Shown piece after piece: positions 1-10,985 of a DNA stretch of 64,000 bases; the stretch's first letter is position 1, and each line of letters starts with the position of its first letter. Source of the DNA: Datnioides undecimradiatus (taxonomy: Eukaryota; Chordata; Actinopteri; Lobotiformes; Datnioididae); contig WARS01000007.1 of the NCBI GenBank assembly GCA_008933995.1, positions 5,886,923 to 5,950,922 on the forward strand, given 5' to 3'. Both the position numbers and the translations under genes were made by a program. The notes below the pieces were generated by a model. That model saw only the letters and a list, made by a program, of their open reading frames with translations. It made no database searches and was not told the DNA's origin.

Positions 1-662
1 CCTTCTTAAACCTGGTAAGGCACACACTGCACTTGCACAGAATGTCAGCAGTGCACTAGACATTTTAATGAACTTGGACAGGTCTAGTTCTGTGTGGAGA
101 AAGGGACTGGGTAGGTTTCCATTGCGATTGTTGCTTTTATTGATACAGCAACTTTCCACCTCAACCAAGGATAAAAACTGAAAATAAAATAAAACCGAAT
201 GGAATCGATGGAACACATTCACACCGGACTTTATCTCAAGAAGTGTGCTTGTGCGTTCTGGCAAAAAGGAAGTGGATCAGGAAATGCACAAACTGCAAGA
301 GCACGCTAATGGCAGCATTCAAAAACCTGAAAAATGCACAGCTTTTGATCAAACAGTTGTCATGACGATATCTTCATGCCATTTTAGTTTCTGTGGCCTA
401 GCATCACCCCTCTCAATCTGTTTCTTTTATTATTACTTTGTGCTGTTACATAAATAAGGACATAAACAATCAATAGGCCAAATGAGTCAATCCCACCCCC
501 TCTCTTAAACTGGCTGGACACTGCAGAGCTTTATGATTACATGTAAAAAAAAAAAAAAAAAAGGCACAGTTAATTTGGGGCTAGAGTTAAATATATCACC
601 TCATGTACCGCCTGTGAATCTCTCTGGAATTTGATTACATGTGTTGTATTGGAAAAAAACCC
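1..662. other. Non-coding, no gene recognised
   Basis: AT-rich sequence with an 18-base A tract at 545-562. A 70-codon open frame at 245-457 has no recognisable domain and looks like chance. I see no promoter or RNA gene. Confidence 0.6.
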
Positions 663-811
663 AACCTGATAGTCTTCAGCAATCAAAACATAAGTTGAAC
701 GTAATTTAATTAAATTGTAATACTATGAAAAATGTTTGCATTCAAATGAATGAAAGTGAGAAGTAACTGTCACAACTGTTCAGACGTATTACAGAAGTCT
801 GTTTACAGGTC
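663..811 (+). repeat. Diverged direct repeat, copy 1
   Basis: This ~149-bp unit recurs at 4448-4580. Both begin AACCTGATAGTC, then share AATCAAAACA, a TTAATTTAATTAAA-like core, ATGAAAAATGTTTGCA and ATTACAGAA.TCT.TTTACAGG. By eye roughly four bases in five agree, with short indels. Similarity stops abruptly at both ends, which suggests a short interspersed element or an old local duplication. I do not recognise the family. Confidence 0.7.
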
Positions 812-3647
812 AGCTGAGCTCTGTGCTCATTTCTTTTAACATAAAGATTAATAGTATTGTCAAGACTATATCAGAAATGTTTGTCACATTTTCTGGATCC
901 TCAGGTAGCCTGACTGTTGTTATCAATCACCAATGCCATTTACTGTTGCATATTAATGTACTGAAGTTTCATCACTGGGTTCCCCACAGTGATTGATGCA
1001 GCAGATTGTCCCCATATCTCCCACACCACCGCTCTGCAGAATACAAGATGAATAGAAGATCTTCTCCCAGACTCACTGTGACACAGAGTTGTATCAATGC
1101 ACGGTTTGCTCACTGTGCCTTAATGACAGGCAGCGATAAGCCTGTTTACACACTGACACTAAATTCACTTCCTCTCCTGTAGTCCTCTCCGGTCCTAGCT
1201 GTTGTGCTGCTCTGCTGTTGAGTTATTAAAAACTTTTTTTTTTACTATATCCATTTTCATATTACTTAAAAGTGTCTAGAACACATGCTAATATAATCCC
1301 ACATTTATTCTGCATACTGCTCTATTTCATTTATTTACATATTTATCATTTTTTACCTAGCTCAATCCTATTAACTCTGGCAATGAAAAAAATCAAGTTT
1401 AACCTCATCATTGTGAATATTTTCATTGTTGGTTTTTATTTTTTTTGATTGATTGATGAACCATACTTAATATATATATACTCTATTAGGTATTAAACAA
1501 AAGTTAAATATGGGCATTCCACGGCCCAAAGCACAAAGATTCTAAATTTATCAAAAGCACTTTCAAGAAGGCAGAACTCGGGTACTTCGGTTTACATTTT
1601 TGACAAATTACTTTAACAAATAATCAAAATTTGTTGTTCATGAATTTCCTAATGAATCATCTATTTGATTCTGTCACCTTCGGTTTTCTGCTCAGAATTT
1701 GTCCTTGCTGCCTTTTTATTCCCACCTGTCTGATGTGACTCCTGGGGTTTCTCTGCTTGAGGTTGGTCATAGAGGTTTGCCATTGTTTGGTTTTGTGAAG
1801 ACTGCTACAGACGATGCCCTGATGTTCAACTTGCCTTGTGGGACAGCTCCCTGGGCCTTTGGACTGATAAAAAATTCACTTTCAAAGTCCAAACAGGAAA
1901 ACTAGTGAACAGCTGCACAGACACACGGCCAGCTTCCCTGCAGTTGATAGACAGAAGGTGGTGGAGGCATTTTTTTTTCTTTCTTTATGTTCTTACCGAA
2001 GACAGCATACAGCAGACGCAGCGCTCATTGATGCTTTAACCAGTTGCCATGTAACACACACCGTTGTTCGTTAAAGTCCAAATGCATTCTTATTTTGCCT
2101 GAACAAAAATCAACTCTGGCATTTGTTTACCTCTGAATCCTTCTTCTAAAAAATAGCTTCCACGCTTCATGTCACCATTTGACTAGAAGGGTTAGAGTAT
2201 GCGATCTCTACTGTGGTGGTTTGTTTTTAGTAATTCGGCATCGTCATCAACAAAGGATCTCACCTTGACTGTGCTTCAGACTTTAAATAATGCTTATAAA
2301 GGCATCAGCCTCATGTGGCAGTTTGTTCTCCACTGTGGCCTTGCTATCTTTGTTGTTATTTCCACACTTCATTGCGTGTATGTAAACTCCTCAATCTTCC
2401 TCTATTGTTCTTTGAAACTTCTGGCTCTGGCACCTTACACTGTGAGAACAGTCTTCTGTATGTGGTGTTATGCTGATCACAAAACAACAAACTCTTTTGC
2501 GATTGAAGAAGCCAACATGCAGACTATTCGTCCTTCAATTACTTTACAGTGATTTTTAGTCTTTGATGCTGCTTTATGAAAGCAACAGGCTATCGAAGTC
2601 CATTATTGTTCATTCTGATCAGATATGCCCACATGGAAATACAATAAAAGTGCAACAGTTAGCAAGGGTAGCCTTGAAATAACATGGTATATATGTGTGT
2701 TTGCATGTGCATATGTAGGTTTGCAGTTGAGATATTTGTGTTTATGTGTGCTTTGGCTCTCCCTCAGGATCTCCCCTTCTTGCCGGATCAGCGTTTAGTT
2801 TCTACCTGTGCCTCCTTGTCCTTTATGCACTTCACATCCTTCTGCAGTTGTGTCTCCAGGTAATAAGGAGCGAGAAGAAGCACGGTGCCAGTGAGGTTGA
2901 CAGTGGTATAAGTTGTGGAATACATTATAGCAGGTATTTGTGCAGCATTTCTCCAGGAATTTTGCTGAGGACACGAAAAATATTAAATACTAACCAAACA
3001 ACTCAAGGTGTCTGAATAGCTGAAATGGCGGATGAGGTGTTGGATAAGGAATGTCTATGCAGAGTTACTTCTTTGCCCATTTTGAGTCAGACTGACATTA
3101 AATTGCTTTTTTTTTTTTGTTCTGGCCAAACATGCACAATTGCTGGAAATTACAGGGCTATTCCACCAAGAAACAGTCCACTCTGCTTCTTTTTCTAGTT
3201 ATTCTAGGACTTTATCTATATCTTAGGAGCAGACCACACTCAGGTGTCATCACAAATGATATGATCTGAGTATGGAACTTTGATCGGGTGATTTCATGTT
3301 GTTATTTATGCATCAAGATCCCAACCATGTTTCTGCTGAGAGATGGTGTTTGGTGTTGGATCTAAAACACCTTTCTAATCTTTCTTAGGACTTAAACTGA
3401 GTTCAGGTTGAAGCCACGTCCAGTATCTGTTTAATGTTCAAAGACAGCTGATGTTTTCTACTTGCAGTACTCTGGCAGTCTCCAACTAAGACTCCTTGCT
3501 CATCATACGACCATCTGTTATCATGTGACCAAAGCTGTTGTTTTTTTGTCCATCTACTGTATACCGAGAACTTCTTCGCATATTAAACATTTAATTTAAA
3601 ACTGTATTTGCATAAAGCGGCAACAGTCACCATCCTACCATCTGCGA
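812..3647. other. Non-coding, no gene recognised
   Basis: Mostly unique AT-rich sequence. It has a short TA run near 1470-1481 and T-rich runs near 1228 and 3107. A 117-codon open frame at 2199-2552 (+) has no recognisable domain, no conserved motif and no convincing splice or promoter context, so I do not call it a gene. Confidence 0.55.
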
Positions 3648-3671
3648 CACAGTTTGTGATCACAAACTGTG
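3648..3671. repeat. Perfect 24-bp palindrome
   Basis: Two 12-base arms (CACAGTTTGTGA and its exact reverse complement) meet with no spacer. The symmetry extends imperfectly outward (TCTG...CAGA), giving about 38 bp with three mismatched pairs. It could be a fold-back element remnant, a dyad protein-binding site or chance. Confidence 0.9.
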
Positions 3672-3884
3672 CAACAGATTGTGAGCTGCAGCACACATTA
3701 GCTTTTTAAATTCTAGCTGATGTCTCAATCAAATCTCTATCAAAGAAAAGCCAAGACCCAACATGTAACAACGACAAACTCCAGTAATCAATGTGCAAAT
3801 GTCAGTTATTGGTCAGCTCAGAAAAGTGGTTTCCAGCCTGGGGTCTGGAGTCACAACAAAAGCAGCAAGACAGACTAAAGAAGA

Positions 3885-4140
3885 AAATTAGTCTGTTGGT
3901 TGGTCAATTGGTGAATGGACTACCATGAAATTTTATACAGACTTCTATGATTTTCAGAGGATGAATTCTACTTTGGTGATTCACTGACTTTTCATACAAC
4001 ACCTAATGAACCACTGAAATAACATGCTACAACAGGTATTTAATGCAATGAAATTAGGTTCAGATATTCATGGTGCCCAGAGAAAGGTTTCCAATGAGAC
4101 TGGAGTTCCTAAACGTGTCCTAGCATCACTGTTGAGATCC
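3885..4140 (+). repeat. Fragments of an abundant teleost interspersed repeat
   Basis: Pieces such as CCATGAAATTTTATACAGAC, CAGAGGATGAATTCTACTTTGG and ACTTTTCATACAACACC (3915-4005), then GATATTCATGGTGCCCAGAG (4063-4082), match a percomorph repeat I remember. That consensus runs: 'ccatgaaatttggtacagac', 'ttcatg.tccccagaggatgaat', 'ttttcatctagc.cc'. Better copies lie at 6405-6640, 26130-26690 and 48860-49075. I cannot give a database family name. Confidence 0.55.
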
Positions 4141-4359
4141 CAGCATCTATTAGATTGATTGTCAATATTCAATTTCATCTGCGGTCATCATCAGTTGATA
4201 TTAAACCATACTTTTTACATTACTGACAGAGATGCAATGATTCTGTCCATGAGCAAGCACTTGGCAGGTGCCAGAAACCTTGAGCAGAGCCAGACTTTGA
4301 ATTTGATTTATTCTTACCTAAACAGTTTCCATCAGTCTCTCAGCTGTTTTGGGACTTTT

Positions 4360-4425
4360 GGTTCTAATTAGTAACATTTGGTTCTAATTTTTGGTGCTAA
4401 TTAGCAAACTTTGGCTTGCTAAAAG
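4360..4425 (+). repeat. Fragment of the same teleost repeat (GCTAATTAGCAAA part)
   Basis: TTGGTGCTAATTAGCAAA and the following TTGGCTTGCTAAAA match the 'gtgctaattagcaaatgttagcatgctaac' section of the repeat family seen at 6405-6640. It is short, so moderately uncertain. Confidence 0.4.
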
Positions 4426-4447
4426 GCATAACAAAGATGTTGTAAAC

Positions 4448-4580
4448 AACCTGATAGTCGTCACCAATCAAAACACAACTTGAACCTAATTTAATTAAAC
4501 TGGATATGAAAAATGTTTGCAAATGAATGAAATGAAAGTCAGAACTGTTCGGACATATTACAGAAATCTATTTACAGGCC
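4448..4580 (+). repeat. Diverged direct repeat, copy 2
   Basis: Second copy of the unit at 663-811, in the same orientation about 3.8 kb downstream. It is slightly shorter because of small deletions (for example the TAATACT stretch of copy 1 is reduced). It begins immediately after the teleost repeat fragment at 4360-4425. Confidence 0.7.
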
Positions 4581-6404
4581 ATGTCATTGGTATTTTTGCA
4601 CTGTACTAAAGTAGTACAAAGCCCTTTTTATATTATCTTTCTCAAAGATTGATTTCATTCTTGACCCAAGTTTATGCAGAGTGCCTCTTCTCCGTCATGT
4701 TGAGTCCTAAAACAAGTCTTAGAGAGATTTATTCCCCTCACTGGTGTTTCTCCCTTTGTTTAAATGTTTCTCTTTTTTCTTATTTTCTCTCAGGATCAGT
4801 CCCAACCATTTTCAGGGTGGAATGGTATGTTCTGCCTCTCTGTAAATCCAAGTAACATTAAAGTAAAATGACTGACGGCCTACTAATGCATAATGTTTGA
4901 TTTAAAACAGCTTAATTCTTACCGTTGATTCCCTTTGAAGAGCTTTTGTTTCTCTTACATTTGCTTAACAGAATGAATTTGGTGTCATCCTTTATCTTTT
5001 TGGCACTGCCACACATTCTAAAAAGAAAATGACTTCAGGCCCCGAATTCGCATTTCAGTTCCCAAATTTTTTGCTTAATGTGTCAGCTTTCTAATTAAAA
5101 TAGCCTAAAATCTCTCTTTGAATTTTGCCTCTGCTTTTTCCAGTGTATCCTCTCATAAATTAACAAAGCAAATGGTCGAGGTAGGTATAAAAAGGCCTCC
5201 TGAAGTTCTGTGCTCACAGAAGCGAAAATATCATTGATGGGCACAGATTAAAGGGGACAGGAGATTAAGATGTTGCACATGTGAATGTTAGATTTCATCC
5301 AGCCATATGTTCATCTGCTGCACTTCACACGTTTTTGTCAATACTGCTCTGAGGCACCAGTGATATTTATTGGTTGCTTCCAATCCTTCCTAACCAAAAA
5401 GATTACACAGACTTCACAGAGACAGTGATCCTGTATTCAGAGCAGTTTGTTTGTATTTGTCTGTAAAAAGATGTTCAGTTATAATCATTTTTAGAGCTAG
5501 AATACTCATTCTATACATGCCACACTGACTTCACCCATTTCATGCTCACCCCAGGGCATCAAATCATAGCATACATGCCAGTGTGATAAGTTCAGGTGTT
5601 TCTACTCATTAATGCATGATAATGATATGTCAGTGGTGTCCAACCTTTCATCTAATGTCTAATAATAACCTGTGCAGTGGGGCAGAGAGGAAATATGGAG
5701 GCTAGAGTGACAGAGATGTTTCTCTGATAGCAAGCTGCTCTCATTCCACCTAATGAGAGAGCAGATCAACCTGTCATTCTTAGTATAACACTGGCACGTT
5801 GATGCAGTCACACACGCGCAGGCGCGCACACACAACTCAATCTTAGATGTGTCGGCATTCAAGGAAAGCAGAACCGTTTACATGACATATGCAGAATTTT
5901 TGCATAAATATATCAGACTGTGATATGAAATGAAGACATAAATGTGAATTAACTCAAGTCGAAATGTTACATAAACACAAATATTTCACCAGAAGATACT
6001 TACCAACTGATCTGATCTACACTATAAAGGATAATATATTAAGCTGTAAACTGTATAGCATCAGTATTCATTTAAGGCTGAACTGACAAGTAATGATAAT
6101 GATATTCATGCTAAGCTTTTTTGTTTTTGTTTCTTTTAAAGGAGTTGATTGATTCAAACTGATTCTTACCCAAGTTTTATTTGCCCACTCATCTGATGGA
6201 TTAATGCTGCGAGAAAACATTGATTAGCACAGGGAACAAAGTCTGCTCGCAGATTCTTCCAGTAATAGAAAGTGAAGAGACACAGTGAATAATTTAGCCT
6301 TGCTTGTGGTAGAGATATACAAATAGCGTGGTTGTTAGTTGTGAGTTGGTCGGTATACAACGCCGATCCAGACAGATTACAAATATTAGATGAACTGCTG
6401 TGAT
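4581..6404. other. Non-coding, no gene recognised
   Basis: Unique-looking AT-rich sequence with short open frames on both strands and no recognisable domain. No RNA gene was seen. A short alternating CA/CG stretch lies near 5810-5832. Confidence 0.5.
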
Positions 6405-6640
6405 ATTCAGAACTGATATTCATGGTCCCCAGAGGATGAGTCCCAATGGTATCCAGTGATCCTCTGACTATACTTCCACTGCCATCATGAGGTCAAAATG
6501 GTATTTTGTTTGTCTTCTGACATTTCCATCAACCTCTGATGTACTTTGTGTTTTGTGCTAATTCCAAATGTTAGCATGCTAACTTGCTTAAGTAGTGCTC
6601 ACTAGCATTTAGCTCAAAGCCCGTCCTAAGCACATCCTTA
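6405..6640 (+). repeat. Abundant teleost interspersed repeat, partial copy
   Basis: Contains GATATTCATGGTCCCCAGAG, GATCCTCTGACTATACTTCC, GCCATCATGAGGTCAAAATG, GTACTTTGTGTTTTGTGCTA, AAATGTTAGCATGCTAAC and CATTTAGCTCAAAGC. They occur in the same order as a short repeat I recall as extremely common in percomorph genomes. It has no coding capacity. The family name is unknown to me. Confidence 0.65.
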
Positions 6641-8012
6641 TAGTACAACATTTTGTGCTTAAATTATGTGTGGCTACCGTGCAAATTCTACTTTTAAGAT
6701 GGGGTTTTAATACTTTTTCCTATTTTTGAATCATTTTTAATTAAGGTTTAATCACTTTGAATAAATAAATGCAAATATTAACAATACATTTCCATTTTTA
6801 TGGAGAAGACATGTAAAAACATAAAATATTAAGTTGTAAGTTAGATGTTGAGCCACTGGTGTCACTAAGCCTAACACACTTTAATCTCTATGCTAGATTC
6901 TGCTTCTCTTTCACTCTTTCTCTCTCCCCCTCTCCGTCTGTCCTGCTTTTCTAATCAGCTGATTATGGGTGTTCTTTCCATCTTTATGTAACTAATCAGA
7001 TTTTGCCATGGCCTGCATCAGCCAATCATATTACTGCTGTCAAATTCCAGATCTGTTCCTTTCTCTGCCGCTGTCAGCTGTCATGTCAGAGAAATGATCA
7101 TTGCGACCCTCTGCCACCCAATTCACCTCCTGTTCATCGCATTCATGCTCGCCAGTGGTCCACTCCTGATATCCTCATGCTCATCCATCCTTACACATAT
7201 ACCACCCATGTTCAGTGAAATCCTATACTTTCCATGTCTTCACTCCCCGTCCTTTAAAGCACGAAAAAAGTAATGATGCGGTCTTAAAAGCCAAAGGCTG
7301 CATTTTTCATATTATTTTGTACTCAACAAATGTTATCCTCCACTAAATGAAGTGCACTCAACATGTTTGTCAGGTTTCAAGGATACCAACAATGCATTCT
7401 TTTAGCACTGAATGTAAACAACATTTTTAACAAAAAAAAAAACAAACCTCCACAGAGTGCCTTTAATATCCAGTAGTTCTGTGACAATGAACACTTATAT
7501 GCTGTCATACGTTGACCGCTGTGGTCTGCTGTGTTTCACTTTGTAGTTTTGTCTAAATTTCTTTTTCTATTTCTTTCTTACATTAGAAACCCTGATTATT
7601 CCAAAATATTTTAAAGGACTGCTTTTGGATATGCATGTGTACAGTTTATTGATTCGACTCGTGCAAGACAATAGAGAACTTTTGCTTCGGTTTTGAAATA
7701 AGGCTAGCTTCACCTCTATTCTTTCCTTCTGTCTCTTGATATCTTCCTTCCTTCACCTTTCTGCTTTTTAATTCTCCCTCTGACACAGTGAGTAATGACA
7801 AACCACCCCTTTCTCCCAATTCCTCTCAGCACACGCACACACACACACGCATGCACAGTCATCACTGTCATCGCCATCTCTCCCCTCAACAGGCAGCTGA
7901 TGACTGTTAGTGAACAGTGTACTATATTCACCACATCAATTTAACTCACACTGCAGCTCAAACGCCACAATGGCACTTTCCGTGTGGGGAGGGCACGTAG
8001 GAGGGGATGATC
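6641..8012. other. Non-coding, no gene recognised
   Basis: AT-rich unique sequence with a pyrimidine-rich tract near 6900-6950 (TCTTTCACTCTTTCTCTCTC), an A tract near 7431-7441 and a short CA/CG run at about 7830-7850. Open frames here are low-complexity or overlap on both strands. Confidence 0.5.
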
Positions 8013-8046
8013 GTGTGTGTGTGTGTGTGTGTGGGTGTGTGTGCGT
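8013..8046 (+). repeat. (GT)n microsatellite
   Basis: Tract of GT units interrupted by GGGT and GTGC. Open frames crossing it on both strands are artefacts of the dinucleotide run. Confidence 0.95.
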
Positions 8047-10408
8047 GCACTTACATGCATTAATGTGCCTGTTTTTGTGAGGATTGAGGACATCTCCTTG
8101 AATCCAGATCCATCCAGAAAAAAAAAGAAATCCACATACACAGAGACTCGGCTGGTGAAAGCCACTGACAGGCAGCGTGTCGTTGCAGCATCTTTTTTTT
8201 TTGGTTTTGTTTTGGCAACACTGTATTTTGGGCTGCTGCTGTGCATCAGCCAAGAGCTGCAGAATGCATCCATGGAAACTCTGCAAAACCACATTTTCTC
8301 TTTGGCAGCTAAAAGAACATGCAGCCTTAAAAAACTATTTTTAACTCAATTTGTCGAGTGGTGTGGAGGTTAAACAGAATGCCTTGGTAATGGCAAGAGG
8401 GGCATGCTAATGGCTTGGATAAGGATATATGTGGGCACAGCGTAAAAAACCTCAGACCCACACTTGAGATGGATGGCTGAATGGATGGCTGTAAAGAAGA
8501 CTCAGGGACTGGGAAAAGACATGACAAATAGAAGTACTTGCAAAGTGGTTGTGCGTTTGTTTAATCTAAGTATATCCGTGTTTTTGTGTGATGTACAGTC
8601 TCTGAATAATTGCTCAAGTGCTAACCTTTTTGCTTAAACTCTTGCTTTGCATACTGTATGCCGCTTAGCTGCTCTCAGCCGTCCGTCTGCACCCATGAAT
8701 ATCCTAATGAATACGGCTGTCTGTTCTCTGGAGAAAGCACCCACTGTTTCTCCCCGTCTCAGAGGAGGAGGCAAGGTGCTGCTGCTGGCTTTCTAATACC
8801 CATCATTGAATATAGAGCACTATAAAGCTATCTCGGAGGGATTAATGCACTTCAAGAACCAATTAATGGAAGGTACAAGTTTAAACTGAGGCAAGCAAAT
8901 AGCCGAGAGGTAAACAAGACGCAAAACTCCAGCTCACTCTTTGTCCTGCGCCTTTTGCTTTAATTAAATCATGCGTTTTAAGGGAAGGATTAATGTTGCA
9001 CTTCAGGCTAGAAAATAGCAAACAGAAGAGGGAAAACACACCTTGTGAGGTGAAAGTCACATAAAAACCCAGAGCTGAGAAAAAGAAAAAGAAAGTCAAG
9101 AAAGGTACAGGTGATCAGAGAGTGCGGTATAAAAGGAAATGGTGTCTTGAACCCCTGCAGTTTGGGAGCGAGGTGTTGCCACAAGGGAAAGGATCTTGTT
9201 GAGAATAAAATCGAGGATGAAATCAACAGGCAGATTCTGCTTCTGCATCTCCACTCATGCAGATGAAGAAGCTGAGGCTTAAGCTCTTAATTTACTAGTC
9301 CATCTGGGTTCTAACCCTCAATTATAGTGACACGTTTTGGGTAGTGACCAGCAGAAATGAGGCCATGGATGCAAGTGTCTGAAATGAGGTTCCTATGCAG
9401 AGTGTCTCCGCTCAGATATCTTGAAGGAGCTTAGAATGGATTAATGTACAAACCAGCAGGTACCACGTTAGATGCCTCTCTGCTGTATTTTATGTGTCAT
9501 TAAAAAAATTCTCCCATAGGAATTGATTTAGGGACCATATAATCTTTTCTTGCCAAGGTATTATAGAAAATGGTCTATGCATGGCACTGATCTTTTTTAG
9601 AACGAGCACTCCCTTATTTTGAGAGGCTTTTGAACCCATCATAGCACAGAGCCTACACTCCTGAGGGTAGTGAATGACATTTAAAGGTGGCGGTTGTTGA
9701 ACTGTTTTAATATTATATCCTGTTCTGCTGCTTTTGATACAGCTGATCGGTGCATATCAATTGATCGACTAGAAAGAGGGTCGGTGTAACGGGTGCAGCT
9801 CTTGACAGAACATTAGTCACAGTGAGAAGTTCGTCTCTGTCTGCAGGAAGTGCTTCATCTGGGTTATGTTAATCTGAAGGTCGAAAGATATGTAGAGCTT
9901 TGGTTTGCAACTGGGACAAATTTAGTTGGGAAGTGAAAGTTTGCTGGATGTCTGGGTTGTTTCAATGACATTTTAGTTGCTGTAAAACAGTAAGAGGTAT
10001 CACTGCTCCCAGAAATCTGAACTGTCATTGAAATGCTGTGTGAGACAGTGGCTACAGTATTCAATCTCATTTTGTCCGACTTCGAAAACAGATATCTTGA
10101 CATCTTATGACCCACAAATCGTCAAATCAAACCTCAAAGTCTTGTTTTGTTCACTTTTTTTTTTCATTCCCGGCAAAAAAGCCATTCTCTAAAATGACAC
10201 AGCCCTCAAGCGGCGATGATTTCCTCATTTGTGAGGTGGAGGAAAAAAAAGAGTTTCATAAGCCTATGCCGGAGCGATCGACTTTGTGATGTCAGGAGCA
10301 CAGTTTGATACATTACCAAACATTGCTGGAAGTTCACATCAAAAAGAACTGGACCAATTACTGCAATCCAATTGATCCTGAACAGCAACTGCCAGTATGA
10401 TAGACACT
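8047..10408. other. Non-coding; possible conserved islands
   Basis: Unique sequence. The stretch about 8680-8970 is rich in homeodomain-like ATTA cores (CCTAATGAATACGG, GGATTAATGCACTTC, AACCAATTAATGGAAGG) and lacks recognisable repeats. That makes it a candidate conserved non-coding element, but this is only inference from composition. No gene is seen. Confidence 0.35.
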
Positions 10409-10429
10409 CACACACACACACACACACAC
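10409..10429 (+). repeat. (CA)10 microsatellite
   Basis: Uninterrupted CA dinucleotide run. Confidence 0.95.
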
Positions 10430-10714
10430 GGCTACACTGCACTTTGCCTCAGGGAACTGTCTTGAAAAAAAAAAATGCTCATGTCTCTTCTACAGCTAAA
10501 TTCATTTAAAAATTCTTTTGAGCCTTTTGACAGATGCAAAAAAGCCCAGAAAATCAAGTCTCACCACCAGTTTTTCAGTGTAAGTGATAAGGGCTATATT
10601 CATTTTTTTTACAGTTCTTGGACCAAAATAGTCCTCTCTCTTATATCTCACTCTTTACAGTTTTGGACTAAAATAGCAAATTAGATGTGCAAAGCTCTGT
10701 ATTCCAGTTGTGTC

Positions 10715-10822
10715 CACTTGGGAAGAGACCCGGAGGTAAACCCAGAAGACGCTGGAAGGATAATATATCCTATCTGTCCCGGGAATGCCTCCTCCCACGA
10801 GGAGCTGGAAGATGTGACTTGA
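10715..10822 (+). pseudogene. LINE ORF2 C-terminal fragment (RTE/Rex3-like?)
   Basis: One plus-strand frame from about 10720 reads GKRPGGKPRRRWKDNISYLS, followed by RECLL. This resembles the basic C-terminal motif of a fish LINE ORF2 that I remember as RPRGRPRRRWRDYIS..LAWERL. After it the reading shifts into another frame: GAGGAGCTGGAAGATGTG gives EELEDV, matching the next part of that motif (PPEELE.V). So the fragment is short, frameshifted and not functional. The upstream reverse transcriptase and any endonuclease are absent, and no 3' tail is recognisable directly downstream. Assignment to a LINE C-terminus is fairly likely; the RTE/Rex3 clade is inference from memory. Confidence 0.6.
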
Positions 10823-10904
10823 AATTGTAAATTGTCGCCATTGTGTAAGTGCCACTGAGGCAGAATATATAGGACAAACAAAGTAGATGAATGTAGTGGT
10901 GGAA

Positions 10905-10985
10905 AGGTCCATTTATCAATTTGTCCACTGACAGAAAATTAATTTACTTTTGATAATTGATTCAACAATTTAACAACTAGGAACA
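10905..10985. repeat. Short hAT-related repeat fragment (GATAATCGATTAAT-type)
   Basis: The stretch CCATTTATCAATTTGTCCAC, GACAGAAAATTAAT, TTTTGATAATTGATTCAAC matches a common fish short element. Its consensus, as I recall it, runs 'gtcgattgacagaaaattaat..gcaa..attttgataatcgattaatcg', and its ends are TAGGGCTGCAAC. Ends are not preserved here. Confidence 0.5.
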
